A stretch of 57,665 bases of DNA, from contig DASSCU010000023.1 in assembly GCA_035697485.1 (NCBI GenBank), forward strand, positions 1 to 57,665. The letters run 5' to 3'. Made by a program: the position numbers and the translations under genes. Below, one piece after another: positions 43,410-52,061 of this stretch. The notes under the pieces are model-generated. The model did not search any database. It had not been told where the DNA came from and saw only the letters and a list, made by a program, of their open reading frames with translations. The stretch is from Actinomycetota bacterium (GTDB taxonomy: Bacteria; Actinomycetota; UBA4738; HRBIN12). Positions within the stretch are counted from its first letter, which is position 1. Each line of letters starts with the position of its first letter.

Positions 43410-44681
43410 ATGGCCGATCCGAGGATCCTGCTGATCGGATACAACGGCGCGAACAACACCGGAGCTGAGGCGCTGCTCCTCTCCGACCTCGCAGACGTCC
43501 GCGCCGTGTTCGGACCTCGTGCGCCGATCACGATCCCGGCCCTCGAGCCGGCGAACCTCCGTCGATACGTTGGCGACGCACCAGGCGTCCGGGTCGAGCC
43601 CCTCCCCACGATCTTCCCCCTCACCGTCCGGCGGCTCGTGCGGGAACACGACTTCGTGATGCTCGTCGAGGGCAGTGCGTATATGGACACGTGGACGTCG
43701 GCGCTCCTGTGGTACTTCCTGTGGGCGACACGCTGCGCGGCCGTCCACGGGACGCCGTGCATCGCGTACGCGGTCGATGCCGGTCAACTCCGTCCGAGGA
43801 ATGCGCGCTTGGTCCGGCGGCAGGCGAGCCGGACCGACCTCATCGTCACGCGCTCGGCGGCCGCCGCCGGGCGTCTCCGGTCGTGGGGCGTCGCCGCGCC
43901 GATCGAGACCACTGCCGACAACGCCTTCACGTTCCGCCCCGAAGGACGGGATCGAGGGTGGCTCCATGATGCGTGGCCCGATGCCGGCCCTTCGCCGATC
44001 GGGATCGCCGCGGTCGACCTCTTCCTGTGGCCGGTCGTGATCCGCCCGTTCGGACGACGAGCCGACCGCTACCGATGGCCTTACTCCTTCAGCCGATCAA
44101 CCGCCCGCCGCCAAGCTTCCACGCGGCTCGCTGAGGGATACGCGAGGATCGCCGACCGGGTCGTGACGGAGCACGAGCGATCCGTCGCACTCATCTGCAT
44201 GGAGGAGCTCGACGAGACGTTCGCGCGGGCGATCTACGAGCGGATGCGCCGACCAGACCGAGCCCGGATCTTCTCGTCCCGCGACCTGGACGCGTCGAAG
44301 ATGACCGTGCTCCTGCGGAGCCTCGGTGGGCTTCTGACGTCGCGCTACCACGCCTCGATCCTCTCGATGTCAGCCGGCGTACCACAGGTGGCAATCGGAC
44401 ACGACCTCCGGCTCCGCACCCTGTTCGAGGAGTTGAAGCTCGATCGCTGCTTCGTCGGTCCGGGAGGCGACGGCGACCTCGCGAAGCACCCGGTCGATCT
44501 TGAGGCCATGGTGGACGCGGCGTCGGCACGTCTGGACGACGTCCTCGCTGCTCCGACCGGCGTCACGAGCGCGCTGCTCGATGGCTACGAGCGACATCTC
44601 CACGACGCCCGACGGAACCGCGAGCTGCTCCAGGCCTTCGCCGACGCGCACGGATGGGGAGCCGAGCCGTGGGCAGCGTAG
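43410..44681 (+). CDS. Polysaccharide pyruvyl transferase family protein (CsaB-like)
   Basis: 423 residues. ILLIGYNGANNTGAEALLL is the signature start of the family, followed by VMLVEGSAYMDTWTS, IAYAVDAGQLRPRNARLV and ADNAFTFRP. The C-terminal half has VALICMEELDETFARAI, LLTSRYHASILSMSAGVP and QVAIGHDLRLRTLFEEL, the conserved SRYHA-SI-S-GVP motif. Members move pyruvate from PEP to sugars of surface polymers. ATG 43410 follows GGGAGGGAA. First gene of a five-gene plus-strand unit, divergent from the GT-C-like pair; together they suggest envelope glycan or glycolipid work. Confidence 0.9.
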   Translation: MADPRILLIGYNGANNTGAEALLLSDLADVRAVFGPRAPITIPALEPANLRRYVGDAPGVRVEPLPTIFPLTVRRLVREHDFVMLVEGSAYMDTWTSALLWYFLWATRCAAVHGTPCIAYAVDAGQLRPRNARLVRRQASRTDLIVTRSAAAAGRLRSWGVAAPIETTADNAFTFRPEGRDRGWLHDAWPDAGPSPIGIAAVDLFLWPVVIRPFGRRADRYRWPYSFSRSTARRQASTRLAEGYARIADRVVTEHERSVALICMEELDETFARAIYERMRRPDRARIFSSRDLDASKMTVLLRSLGGLLTSRYHASILSMSAGVPQVAIGHDLRLRTLFEELKLDRCFVGPGGDGDLAKHPVDLEAMVDAASARLDDVLAAPTGVTSALLDGYERHLHDARRNRELLQAFADAHGWGAEPWAA

Positions 44682-47383
44682 TCCTGCTCACGGGCGCGAC
44701 GGGGTTCGTCGGGACCGAAGTCGGCAGCCGGCTCCTCGATCGGGACGACGTCTCTCTCATCGCGTTCGTCAAGGCTGCGACCGACGACGAAGCGCGCCGT
44801 GTGGCGCTCCGCAGCTGGTACGACCGGACCGCGCTCACGGGAGCCATCGGGGGTCGCGTCGAAGTGATCGCCGGCGACCTGACGCAACCGCTGCTCGGCC
44901 TCGACCCGGACGCGTACGCGACACTCGTTCGCCGGCTCACCCACGTCGTGCACGCGGCCGCGAACGTTCGCTTCGACGCATCGCTCGACGACCTGCGCTC
45001 CACGAACGTGGTCGGGACCGCGAACGTCCTGGCGCTCGCCCGCGCGGCTCACGCCGATCACGGGCTCGAGCGTCTCCTGCACATCTCGACCGCTTACGTC
45101 GCGGGCCGCCGGACGGGCGAGATCGGGGAGGACGACCTCAGCGACGGGTCCGGCTTCGAGAACGACTACGAGCGGACGAAGTTCGAGGCGGAACGGCTCG
45201 CCCGCGATGCGATGGCGGGTCTTCCGATCACCGTCGCACGTCCCGCCATGATCGTCGGCGATTCACGGACCGGTGAGATCGCGACGTTCAACACGTTCTA
45301 CGTGCTGCTCCGCCGGTACCTCACGCGGCGTACCTATGCCATGCCCGTCAGCCCCCGCCTGCGGGTGAACGTCGTGCCGGTTGACTACGTCGCCGATGCG
45401 ATCGTGCAACTGCTGATGGATCCTCGCGCCGAGGGACGCACCGTCCATCTCACTGCCCCGTGGTCGTCGCTCCCGACGGCAGCCGAAGTGCTCCGTGAAG
45501 TCCGGGGGTGGGCGCGAGTCGAGCTCGGCCTCCGGCTCCCTCGGCCGATCCTCGTGCCCCTGCCCGGAGTGCCCTGGCCCCGACGTGGCGGTGATCGGCT
45601 CGACATCCTGTTGCCGTACCTGCGCGAGCGTCGCACGTTCCGACGCGACCACGCCGATCGGCTGATCGGACCGTATGAGCTGCGCTGGCAGACATACCTC
45701 CCGAACCTGATCCGCTACGCGGTCGGCCGTGGCTTCCTCCACCGTTCCGGACGGACGGTCCACGAGCAAGCGATGTACCGGCTGCGGAGTCGGCGGCTGC
45801 CGGTGCGATACGTCGACATCGTCGACGGGCAGGCGCATCCGCGGTCGGCGGAGGGCGTGCGCACCGACGTGCTGGCGTCGGCGAACGCGCTTCGCGGGAT
45901 CGGCATCGGCGCCGGCACGCGGGTCGCGATCGTCGGACCGAACGGGACGCGGTACCTGACACTCGAGCTGGCGCTCGGCCTCCTCGGCGCGATCACCGTT
46001 CCGCTCTACGCCACGACGCCGTCCGACGAGATCGACGCGATCCTGCGATCGAGCGGCGCGGAGGCGCTGATCGTCGGATCGCCTCGGATCCTCGAGAACC
46101 TTGGGCCGGTCGCGTCATCCCTGCCGACCGTGTCGTTCTGCCGCGGGGTACCTCCAGAAGGAGTTCTCGACTGGGGCGACCTGGTCGCCAACCGCGCCGA
46201 GGCGCCTGAGATCGAGCGGGCGCCCGTCGGGCTCGCGGACGTCGCAACGCTCCGCTACACGTCGGGGACCACCGGTTTCCCGAAAGGTGTCACGTTCACC
46301 CATGGGCAACTGCGATGGATGGCCGAGTCGATCGCGTCGCTCGTGCCGTGGCGTGCGCGCACGAGGCCGGTTTCCTACGTGTCGTTCCTCCCGATGAACC
46401 ACGTTGTCGAGGGGATCCTGGGGACGTACGGGCCTTATTCGATGCCGGCTCCCGTCGAGGTCGCGTTCGTCGAAGACATCCAGGACGTGCCGGACGCCCT
46501 CCGCTCGGTTCATCCGACGGTGTTCTTCTCTGTCCCGCGGCTCTACGAGAAGGTGTGGGCACGCGTCGAGGCGAGCGCGGTGGGCCGGCGCTTCCTGGCA
46601 TCGCGCGACGGGCCGGCGAAGCGCGCCCTGGGCTCGGCGGTCCGCCGGACCGTGCTGAGGCGCGCTGGCCTCGGGCGCTGCGCGCAGCTGATCGTCGGGT
46701 CGGCCCCGATACCGGACGGTCTCCTCACGAGATTCCACGAGATCGGCGTCGAGGTGCACGACGCATACGGTCTCACCGAGGCACCCCTGCTCACGCTGAA
46801 TCGGTCGGGGCGCAACCGGATCGGCACGGTCGGCGAGCCGCTTCCAGGGACCACCGTGCGCATCGCGGAGGACGGCGAGATCCTGGCGAGGGGTCCCCAG
46901 GTGACGATCGGCTACGCAGACCAAGGCGCGACGCAGCCGTTCCGCGATGGTTGGCTCACGACCGGCGACCTCGGGCACATGGAAGACGGCTACCTCGTGA
47001 TCGACGGCCGCAAGAAGGAGTTGCTGAAGACCTCCTACGGGAAGTACCTGAACCCGGCGAAGATCGAGGCGCGGCTCCGAAGCATCCCCGGAGTGACGAA
47101 CGCCATGGTCATGGGCGAGGCTCGACGCTTCTGTACGGCGCTGCTGTGGGTCGAAGGGACGCCAACGGACGCACGGCGTGACGTCGTCGCGGAAGCGATC
47201 ACCGAGATCAACCGTTCCCTGTCCCACCCGGAACAGGTGAAGCGTTGGGCGGTGCTCGCCGACGACCTCTCGATCGGCGCCGGCGACCTGACGCCGAACC
47301 TCAAGCTCAAGCGCGAGCGGATCGTCGCGCGTCATGCGGACGTGATCGACGGGCTCTACGAGCGGGAGGAGGTCCGCGTATGA
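44669..47383 (+). CDS. Fusion of an NAD(P)-binding thioester-reductase-like SDR with a long-chain acyl-AMP ligase
   Basis: 904 residues. Residues ~1-370 are an extended SDR of the male-sterility/thioester-reductase type: VLLTGATGFVGTEVGSRLL, VVHAAANVRFDASLDDL, LLHISTAYVAGRRTGE and the Tyr167-x3-Lys171 pair in NDYERTKFEAE. Residues ~385-904 are an ANL adenylating enzyme: YTSGTTGFPKGVTFTH at residue 530, PTVFFSVPRLYEKVWARV (long-chain/FAA1 style), DAYGLTEAPLLT, WLTTGDLGHMEDG and NLKLKRERI with the catalytic Lys. No carrier domain lies between. Order is the reverse of carboxylic acid reductases. It probably activates a fatty acid and reduces it, or couples two steps. GTG 44669 overlaps the previous gene by 13 bases. 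Confidence 0.9.
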   Translation: MGSVVLLTGATGFVGTEVGSRLLDRDDVSLIAFVKAATDDEARRVALRSWYDRTALTGAIGGRVEVIAGDLTQPLLGLDPDAYATLVRRLTHVVHAAANVRFDASLDDLRSTNVVGTANVLALARAAHADHGLERLLHISTAYVAGRRTGEIGEDDLSDGSGFENDYERTKFEAERLARDAMAGLPITVARPAMIVGDSRTGEIATFNTFYVLLRRYLTRRTYAMPVSPRLRVNVVPVDYVADAIVQLLMDPRAEGRTVHLTAPWSSLPTAAEVLREVRGWARVELGLRLPRPILVPLPGVPWPRRGGDRLDILLPYLRERRTFRRDHADRLIGPYELRWQTYLPNLIRYAVGRGFLHRSGRTVHEQAMYRLRSRRLPVRYVDIVDGQAHPRSAEGVRTDVLASANALRGIGIGAGTRVAIVGPNGTRYLTLELALGLLGAITVPLYATTPSDEIDAILRSSGAEALIVGSPRILENLGPVASSLPTVSFCRGVPPEGVLDWGDLVANRAEAPEIERAPVGLADVATLRYTSGTTGFPKGVTFTHGQLRWMAESIASLVPWRARTRPVSYVSFLPMNHVVEGILGTYGPYSMPAPVEVAFVEDIQDVPDALRSVHPTVFFSVPRLYEKVWARVEASAVGRRFLASRDGPAKRALGSAVRRTVLRRAGLGRCAQLIVGSAPIPDGLLTRFHEIGVEVHDAYGLTEAPLLTLNRSGRNRIGTVGEPLPGTTVRIAEDGEILARGPQVTIGYADQGATQPFRDGWLTTGDLGHMEDGYLVIDGRKKELLKTSYGKYLNPAKIEARLRSIPGVTNAMVMGEARRFCTALLWVEGTPTDARRDVVAEAITEINRSLSHPEQVKRWAVLADDLSIGAGDLTPNLKLKRERIVARHADVIDGLYEREEVRV

Positions 47384-47931
47384 GCCTCCGGACCCGGGCG
47401 CTCCCCGATCGGATCCCAGAACCTGTGAGGCGCTGGGCGCTGCGCGCGCTCTTCCGAGCGACGGTGGATGCGTTCGGCGCGCCGATGCCGGATCTTCGTG
47501 GATGCTCGGCCGACGCGATCCTCAGCGCCTACGCGACGTGCACCGACGTGCTCGCTGGGAGCCTGCTCCTCGATCCCGAGCGCCGGCCGCTCGTCGAGCG
47601 ATGCCTCCGATCGAACATGGAGCGGCTCGGCCGCCGTGTCCGAGTCGCGCTCGGCGTCCGGACAACTGCAGATGCGCTCGATGTCGCGCACCGGCTCTAC
47701 GGGCTGATCGGGATAGACCTGACCGGCGACGACCGAGGGCAGGTCGTCGTCACCCGATGCTCGTTCGCGACGCGCTACTCGCCGGACGTGTGTCGCGTGA
47801 TGTCGGCTTCTGACGCGGGACTGTTGGCCGGGTTGACGGACGGTGGCCGGCTCACCTTCTCCGAGCGCATCACGACGGGTTCACCGGTATGCCTCGCGAC
47901 GCTCAGTATCGGTGGGGAAGGTTCGCGGTGA
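47380..47931 (+). CDS. Small conserved protein of unknown function with C-terminal Cys motifs
   Basis: 183 residues. The first half is helical and basic (PDRIPEPVRRWALRALFRA). The C-terminal half has VVVTRCSFATRYSPDVCRV and a closing TTGSPVCLATLSI, a pattern of spaced cysteines resembling small V4R or ATC-hydrolase-like proteins, but the match is too weak for a call. ATG 47380 overlaps the fusion gene stop (ATGA) and its own stop overlaps the GMC start (GTGA), so it is tightly bound into the pathway operon. Confidence 0.65.
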   Translation: MSLRTRALPDRIPEPVRRWALRALFRATVDAFGAPMPDLRGCSADAILSAYATCTDVLAGSLLLDPERRPLVERCLRSNMERLGRRVRVALGVRTTADALDVAHRLYGLIGIDLTGDDRGQVVVTRCSFATRYSPDVCRVMSASDAGLLAGLTDGGRLTFSERITTGSPVCLATLSIGGEGSR

Positions 47932-49253
47932 AGACAGCGATCGTCGTCGGGAGCGGGGCCGGGGGGGCCACGGTTGCGAAGGAGTTGCAGGGCGCGTTCG
48001 ACGTCACGGTGCTCGAAGCTGGTCGACCGTACCGTCGATGCGAGCTCGACAGACGCTCGATCGCTCGACTCGCTCGGAGCCGGCTCCTGGTGGATCCCCG
48101 GCTTCTCAGGGTTGCGTACCCAGCGATGCGGGTCGGCCGCACCGCCGACATGCTCGTCGTTCACGGCAGCGGGACCGGGGGGACGACCACCGTGGCGACC
48201 GGCAACGGGATCCGAGCCGACGACGACCTCCGCGCGCTCGGCATCGACCTGGACGAGGAATTCGCCCAGATCGCAGCCGAGATCCCCGTGTCGGTCGAAC
48301 ACCGGCGCCGATGGCACCCGACGACCAGGCGGCTGTTCGCCGCCGCCGAGGACCTCGGCCTCGCCCCGCAGCCGACACCGAAGATGGGACGCGCCGAAGG
48401 TTGTCACCACTGCGGACGCTGCGTCTTGGGGTGTCCGTACGGGATCAAGTGGGATGCACGGCGCTCTCTCGACGTCGCCGTCGCTCACGGAGCGCGGGTG
48501 CGGACGGGCACCCGGGTAGACCGGGTCGTGACCGAGGGAGGACGCGCCGTCGGCGTCTTGACGACCGGGCCTATGAGCCGTCGGTCGCTCAGGGCCGATC
48601 TCGTCGTCCTCGCGGCCGGCGGCCTCGGCACGCCGGCGATCCTCGAGCGCTCGGGGGTCCGATGCGAACCGACGCTCTCGGTCGACCCCGTGCTCACAGT
48701 CGCGGCGCGAGTGCCGTCGGCTTGGCAGTGCAACGAGATCGAGATGCCGTTCGTCGTGCGTCGTGACCGCTACATCCTGTCGCCTTACTTCGACTGGTTG
48801 AGCTTCGCCCTCGACCCACGCTGGCGATACCCGCCGCAGGACATCGTCGGCGTGATGGTGAAGATCGCCGACGAGGGAGGCGGCCGAGTCGAGGAGCGCC
48901 GCGTGCGTACCCATCTGACGTCGGTCGATCGGTTGCGACTGGAAGAAGGTGCGGCGCTCGCCCGCGAGCTTCTGGCGGGCACCGGGGTCGATCCGGAGTC
49001 GACGTTCGAGGGCATCCTGAACGGTGGGCACCCCGGCGGAACGCTGCCCCTCACCCACGCCACCGCACTGACACTGCACGACGAGCGCCTGCCGGAGAAC
49101 CTCTACGTGGCCGACGCGACGCTCTTTCCGCGATCGTTGGGCCTGCCGCCGATCCTCACGATCGTCGCGCTCGCGACCCGCGTGGCACGGGCCGCCGCGA
49201 ATGCCTGTCTGCCAGCGCACGACCTGAAGTCCGCGAGCGAGATCGGTGTGTGA
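47928..49253 (+). CDS. GMC-family FAD oxidoreductase with a CxxCxxCxxxC motif
   Basis: 441 residues. FAD binding starts AIVVGSGAGGATVAKEL, with VTVLEAGRPY ending the second strand. VHGSGTGGTTTVATGNG follows. Cys159, Cys162, Cys165 and Cys169 (GCHHCGRCVLGCPYGIKW) resemble a ferredoxin-type iron-sulfur ligand set; similar cysteines occur in some GMC relatives. LVVLAAGGLGTPAILERSG and GGHPGGTLPLT near the end are typical. It could oxidise an alcohol to aldehyde or the reverse within this lipid or glycan pathway. GTG 47928 overlaps the previous gene. Slightly short for the family, which suggests a compact substrate domain. Confidence 0.88.
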   Translation: MKTAIVVGSGAGGATVAKELQGAFDVTVLEAGRPYRRCELDRRSIARLARSRLLVDPRLLRVAYPAMRVGRTADMLVVHGSGTGGTTTVATGNGIRADDDLRALGIDLDEEFAQIAAEIPVSVEHRRRWHPTTRRLFAAAEDLGLAPQPTPKMGRAEGCHHCGRCVLGCPYGIKWDARRSLDVAVAHGARVRTGTRVDRVVTEGGRAVGVLTTGPMSRRSLRADLVVLAAGGLGTPAILERSGVRCEPTLSVDPVLTVAARVPSAWQCNEIEMPFVVRRDRYILSPYFDWLSFALDPRWRYPPQDIVGVMVKIADEGGGRVEERRVRTHLTSVDRLRLEEGAALARELLAGTGVDPESTFEGILNGGHPGGTLPLTHATALTLHDERLPENLYVADATLFPRSLGLPPILTIVALATRVARAAANACLPAHDLKSASEIGV

Positions 49254-49268
49254 ACGCGAAGGGGGTCG

Positions 49269-50267
49269 ATGACGATGAAGGCGTGGGTGTACGAAAGGTA
49301 CGGGTCGCCCGACGTGCTCAGGTTCGAGGAGGTCGAGACACCGACGCCGGCCGGTGATGAGGTGGCGGTGCGCGTTCAAGCCTGTGGGCTCAACGCGGCC
49401 GACTGGCACGTGATGCGGGCCGACCCGTTCCTGGTTCGGCTCAGGTTCGGGCTCCGGCGGCCTCGCCACCCGATGATCGCCGGCTGCGACATCTCGGGCG
49501 TGGTCGAGTCGGTCGGCGAGCGCGTCACGCGGTTCTCTTCGGGCGACCACGTCTTCGCGGAGGTGGGGTTCACCGGGGGCCTCGCCGAGCTCGTCACGGT
49601 CCGAGCCGACCACATCGCGATGATGCCGACCAACTGCACGTTCGAGCAGGCCGCCGCGGTGCCCGTGTCGGGCGGCACGGCGCTCCAGGCGATCCGCGAT
49701 GCCGGCCAGGTCGGGCCCGGAACGACCGTGCTCCTGATCGGAGCATCGGGCGGCGTCGGCACCTTCGCCCTGCAGATCGCCCGAGCCCTCGGCGGAGCGG
49801 TCACCGCGGTGTGCGGTCCGGCGGCCCTCGAGCTCGTCCGCTCCCTCGGCGCCGTCGAGGTGATCGACTACACCGCCGAGAAGTACGTTGACGCCGGCCG
49901 GACCTACGACGTCGTCGTGAACAACGGGGGCACCCACTCGCTGCATTCTCTCCGCCGCACTCTCACCCCCAGGGGCACCCTTGCGGCCGTGGGTGGCTCA
50001 CAACACGGCGGCCTGTTCGGCCCCGGCGCGGTCGCGATGCGCGGCAAGATCGTCGCGCCGTTCGTGTCGCAGCGGCTCGTGGCCGTCGAAGGTGAGAACG
50101 ACGAGGCCACCCTCGCGACCCTCGCGGCGATGATCGAGGCGGGCGACGTTACCCCGGTGATCGATCGTGTCTACCCGCTCGGGGAGGCACCCGACGCGCT
50201 CCGATACGTCGAAAACGGACACCCGAAGGGCAAGGTCGTCGTGACGGTCGGCGAGGAGCGGATCTGA
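49269..50267 (+). CDS. Zinc-free medium-chain dehydrogenase/quinone oxidoreductase-like protein
   Basis: 332 residues. MKAWVYERYGSPDVLRFEE, VRVQACGLNAADWHVMR, IAGCDISGVVESVGERV and VLLIGASGGVGTFALQIA (NADPH-binding Rossmann) define the MDR fold. YDVVVNNGGTHSLHSLRR and HPKGKVVVTV close it. No catalytic-zinc Cys or structural-zinc cluster is present, so it belongs with quinone oxidoreductase/enoyl reductase-like members. It follows the GMC gene by 15 bases and is probably the last gene of this operon. An in-frame second ATG lies six bases on. Confidence 0.88.
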   Translation: MTMKAWVYERYGSPDVLRFEEVETPTPAGDEVAVRVQACGLNAADWHVMRADPFLVRLRFGLRRPRHPMIAGCDISGVVESVGERVTRFSSGDHVFAEVGFTGGLAELVTVRADHIAMMPTNCTFEQAAAVPVSGGTALQAIRDAGQVGPGTTVLLIGASGGVGTFALQIARALGGAVTAVCGPAALELVRSLGAVEVIDYTAEKYVDAGRTYDVVVNNGGTHSLHSLRRTLTPRGTLAAVGGSQHGGLFGPGAVAMRGKIVAPFVSQRLVAVEGENDEATLATLAAMIEAGDVTPVIDRVYPLGEAPDALRYVENGHPKGKVVVTVGEERI

Positions 50268-50371
50268 GGCGGACGGGGCGGGGCTCATCGTGCATCTCGA
50301 GTACCGATCGGCTGGCACATCGACATAGGACATCTCTCCGGGTCGACCCCTCACAGGTAAGCGTCGTCGTG

Positions 50372-51040
50372 TCAGGGGGCGAACTGCTTCCAGTGCCCCT
50401 CGGAGACGACTTCGACGGCGTCGTCGGTCACTTTGATGGCGGTCTGATCGTCGATCGCATAGCACGGCACCGGCATGCCGGCGGCCCATCGTTCGGCATC
50501 GGCCATGGTGTTCTCCGGCAGGTCCTCGTGATCCAGGTGCGGAAACATCGAGAAACCAACCAGTCCCAGCGTTTCATCGCCACCCGTGGGCGGCTTCCAG
50601 CCGACGAAGTCCTCCCCGATGCTGGGGGCCATCACCATACTCCCGGCGCTCAGGCCCACGTAGACCGTCTCGCGCAACGACGGCAAGAGGTCCGCCAGCC
50701 CGGACTGACGCATCCAGTAGCACAGATACAGGGGATCGCCGCCATTCACCAGCAGGGCGTCGGTCTCCTCGACCACGGTGACCCAATGCTCTCCATCGAG
50801 GCTGGGCAGCGCCGTGAGCTCCAGCACGCCCAACGATCTCCAGCCGAGTTCGCACATGGGGGTCCTGGGCTCTCGCCCGGCGATGAAGTTCCATGCCCGG
50901 CCAGCACCACCCGGGTTGGCGTACGTCGCGGTCGGGATGCAGAGAGCGTTGGACTCGGCGATCGGTTTGCCCAGGAGATCGACCAGCGCGTCGTGGATGC
51001 TCGTGTTCTTGATGCCAGCGGACGTGAGCAGAAACCTCAA
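50372..51040 (-). CDS. Peptidase S51/dipeptidase E-like (type 1 glutamine-amidotransferase-like) protein
   Basis: 222 residues starting at TTG 51040 with GGGGAGG four bases upstream. MRFLLTSAGIKNTSIHDAL opens the fold. DALLVNGGDPLYLCYWM and the nucleophile Ser131 in YVGLSAGSMVMAP (GxSAGS) are the S51 signatures; GFSMFPHLDHEDLPENT gives the later His-Glu region. Peptidase E cleaves N-terminal Asp dipeptides; cyanophycinase relatives share the fold. No signal peptide. Convergent with the quinone-reductase-like gene. Confidence 0.87.
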   Translation of the reverse strand: MRFLLTSAGIKNTSIHDALVDLLGKPIAESNALCIPTATYANPGGAGRAWNFIAGREPRTPMCELGWRSLGVLELTALPSLDGEHWVTVVEETDALLVNGGDPLYLCYWMRQSGLADLLPSLRETVYVGLSAGSMVMAPSIGEDFVGWKPPTGGDETLGLVGFSMFPHLDHEDLPENTMADAERWAAGMPVPCYAIDDQTAIKVTDDAVEVVSEGHWKQFAP

Positions 51041-51175
51041 GATGCCTCCCCTGGTCGTTATCTCTCGCCCAAGACGAGTCGCTTAGGGTGAGATACGCAA
51101 CACGCCGACCGACCAGCTTCGCAACACTTTCGGGTCCTCGTACGTCCTGGTGATGTGGGTGCGAAAAGGACGACG

Positions 51176-51589
51176 ATGGTCGCCGACATGGGAGCCGAGC
51201 AGTGGCGTGCAAGCCGGCTGGCGGAGGTCTACGTGCGGTCGGCCCCGGCCGGGTACCGGCTCGCCTACCTGCTGACGGGCGACCGGGCGCTCGCCGAGGA
51301 TCTCGTCCAGGAGACGTTCCTTCGGTTCGTCGGTCGCCTGCACCACCTGCGAGACCCCGAGGCGTTCGACGCCTACCTCCGCCGGACGATCGTCAACTTG
51401 TCGAAGGACGTCTTCCGCCGCCGTGCGATCGGGCGGTCCTACCTCCAGCGGCGGACCGCCGAGGTCCGCGAAGGCCACATCGACCGAGACGTCGCCGCGT
51501 ACGAATCGATGCGCACGGCGCTGCTCTCGCTCCCGCCACGGCAGCGCGCTGCGATCGCTCTCCGCTACTACGAGGATCTCCACGAGTAG
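51176..51589 (+). CDS. ECF sigma factor truncated before region 4
   Basis: 137 residues. Region 2 is complete: YRLAYLLTGDRALAEDLVQ, ETFLRFVGRLHHLRDPEAF and DAYLRRTIVNLSKDVFRRR. The linker LPPRQRAAIALRYYEDLHE reaches the first helix of region 4, then TAG stops it. Normal proteins of this SigE/SigM-like group continue about 40 residues with the helix-turn-helix that reads the -35. No frame after 51589 restores it. A truncated, probably inactive gene, or a special short form. ATG 51176 follows AAAAGGA. Confidence 0.75.
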   Translation: MVADMGAEQWRASRLAEVYVRSAPAGYRLAYLLTGDRALAEDLVQETFLRFVGRLHHLRDPEAFDAYLRRTIVNLSKDVFRRRAIGRSYLQRRTAEVREGHIDRDVAAYESMRTALLSLPPRQRAAIALRYYEDLHE

Positions 51590-52061
51590 AAGCTGGGAGT
51601 TCGAGGCATCAAGCCTCAGTGACGAGAACACACCGTCGTCCTTCGTCGGTCGGTCGGTCCCTCGGTCGGTGGGGTGCCCACAGTAGACCAGAGGCCGTTC
51701 GTCCGGCCACGATCATCACCCGACCACCTGACTGACGACGCAGGTTGATCGAAGAACGTGATGTTCAACACGTCCACGCGATAGCGTGATCATCGTCGAG
51801 TTCAGCCAACCGCACCCATGCGCCGAGCAGTGAATCAGCGAATGAGGTCGAGGGCTGCGGGATGATCCGTTCAGGGTGTACAAGAAGGGATGCCTTCTCA
51901 TGGATCTCGCACCGACGTTCTGATGCTCAACGAGAGTTCGGGACCTACTCTGCACGTCAGACGTACTGCCCATGAAGCCGACCGCTAGAGGATGACTCGC
52001 GTGGCGGCCGAAGAGGCGCCGGAACGGATCACGGGAACATCCGAGCTTCTGGAGGAACAGG
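51590..52061. other. 472-base non-coding stretch
   Basis: No plausible gene. Right after the sigma gene stop is a short hairpin, GAGGC-atcaa-GCCTC (51603-51617), without a T run. A tetranucleotide run and a second hairpin, CACGC-gata-GCGTG (about 51776-51789), follow. GC content dips locally around 51720-51900 compared with neighbours. It may hold remains of the lost sigma region or its anti-sigma gene, but no such motif could be read. Confidence 0.5.
51646..51670 (+). repeat. TCGG tetranucleotide run
   Basis: TCGGTCGGTCGGT (51646-51658), a CCC interruption, then TCGGTCGGT (51662-51670). A short microsatellite-like repeat in non-coding DNA downstream of the truncated sigma gene. Confidence 0.7.
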
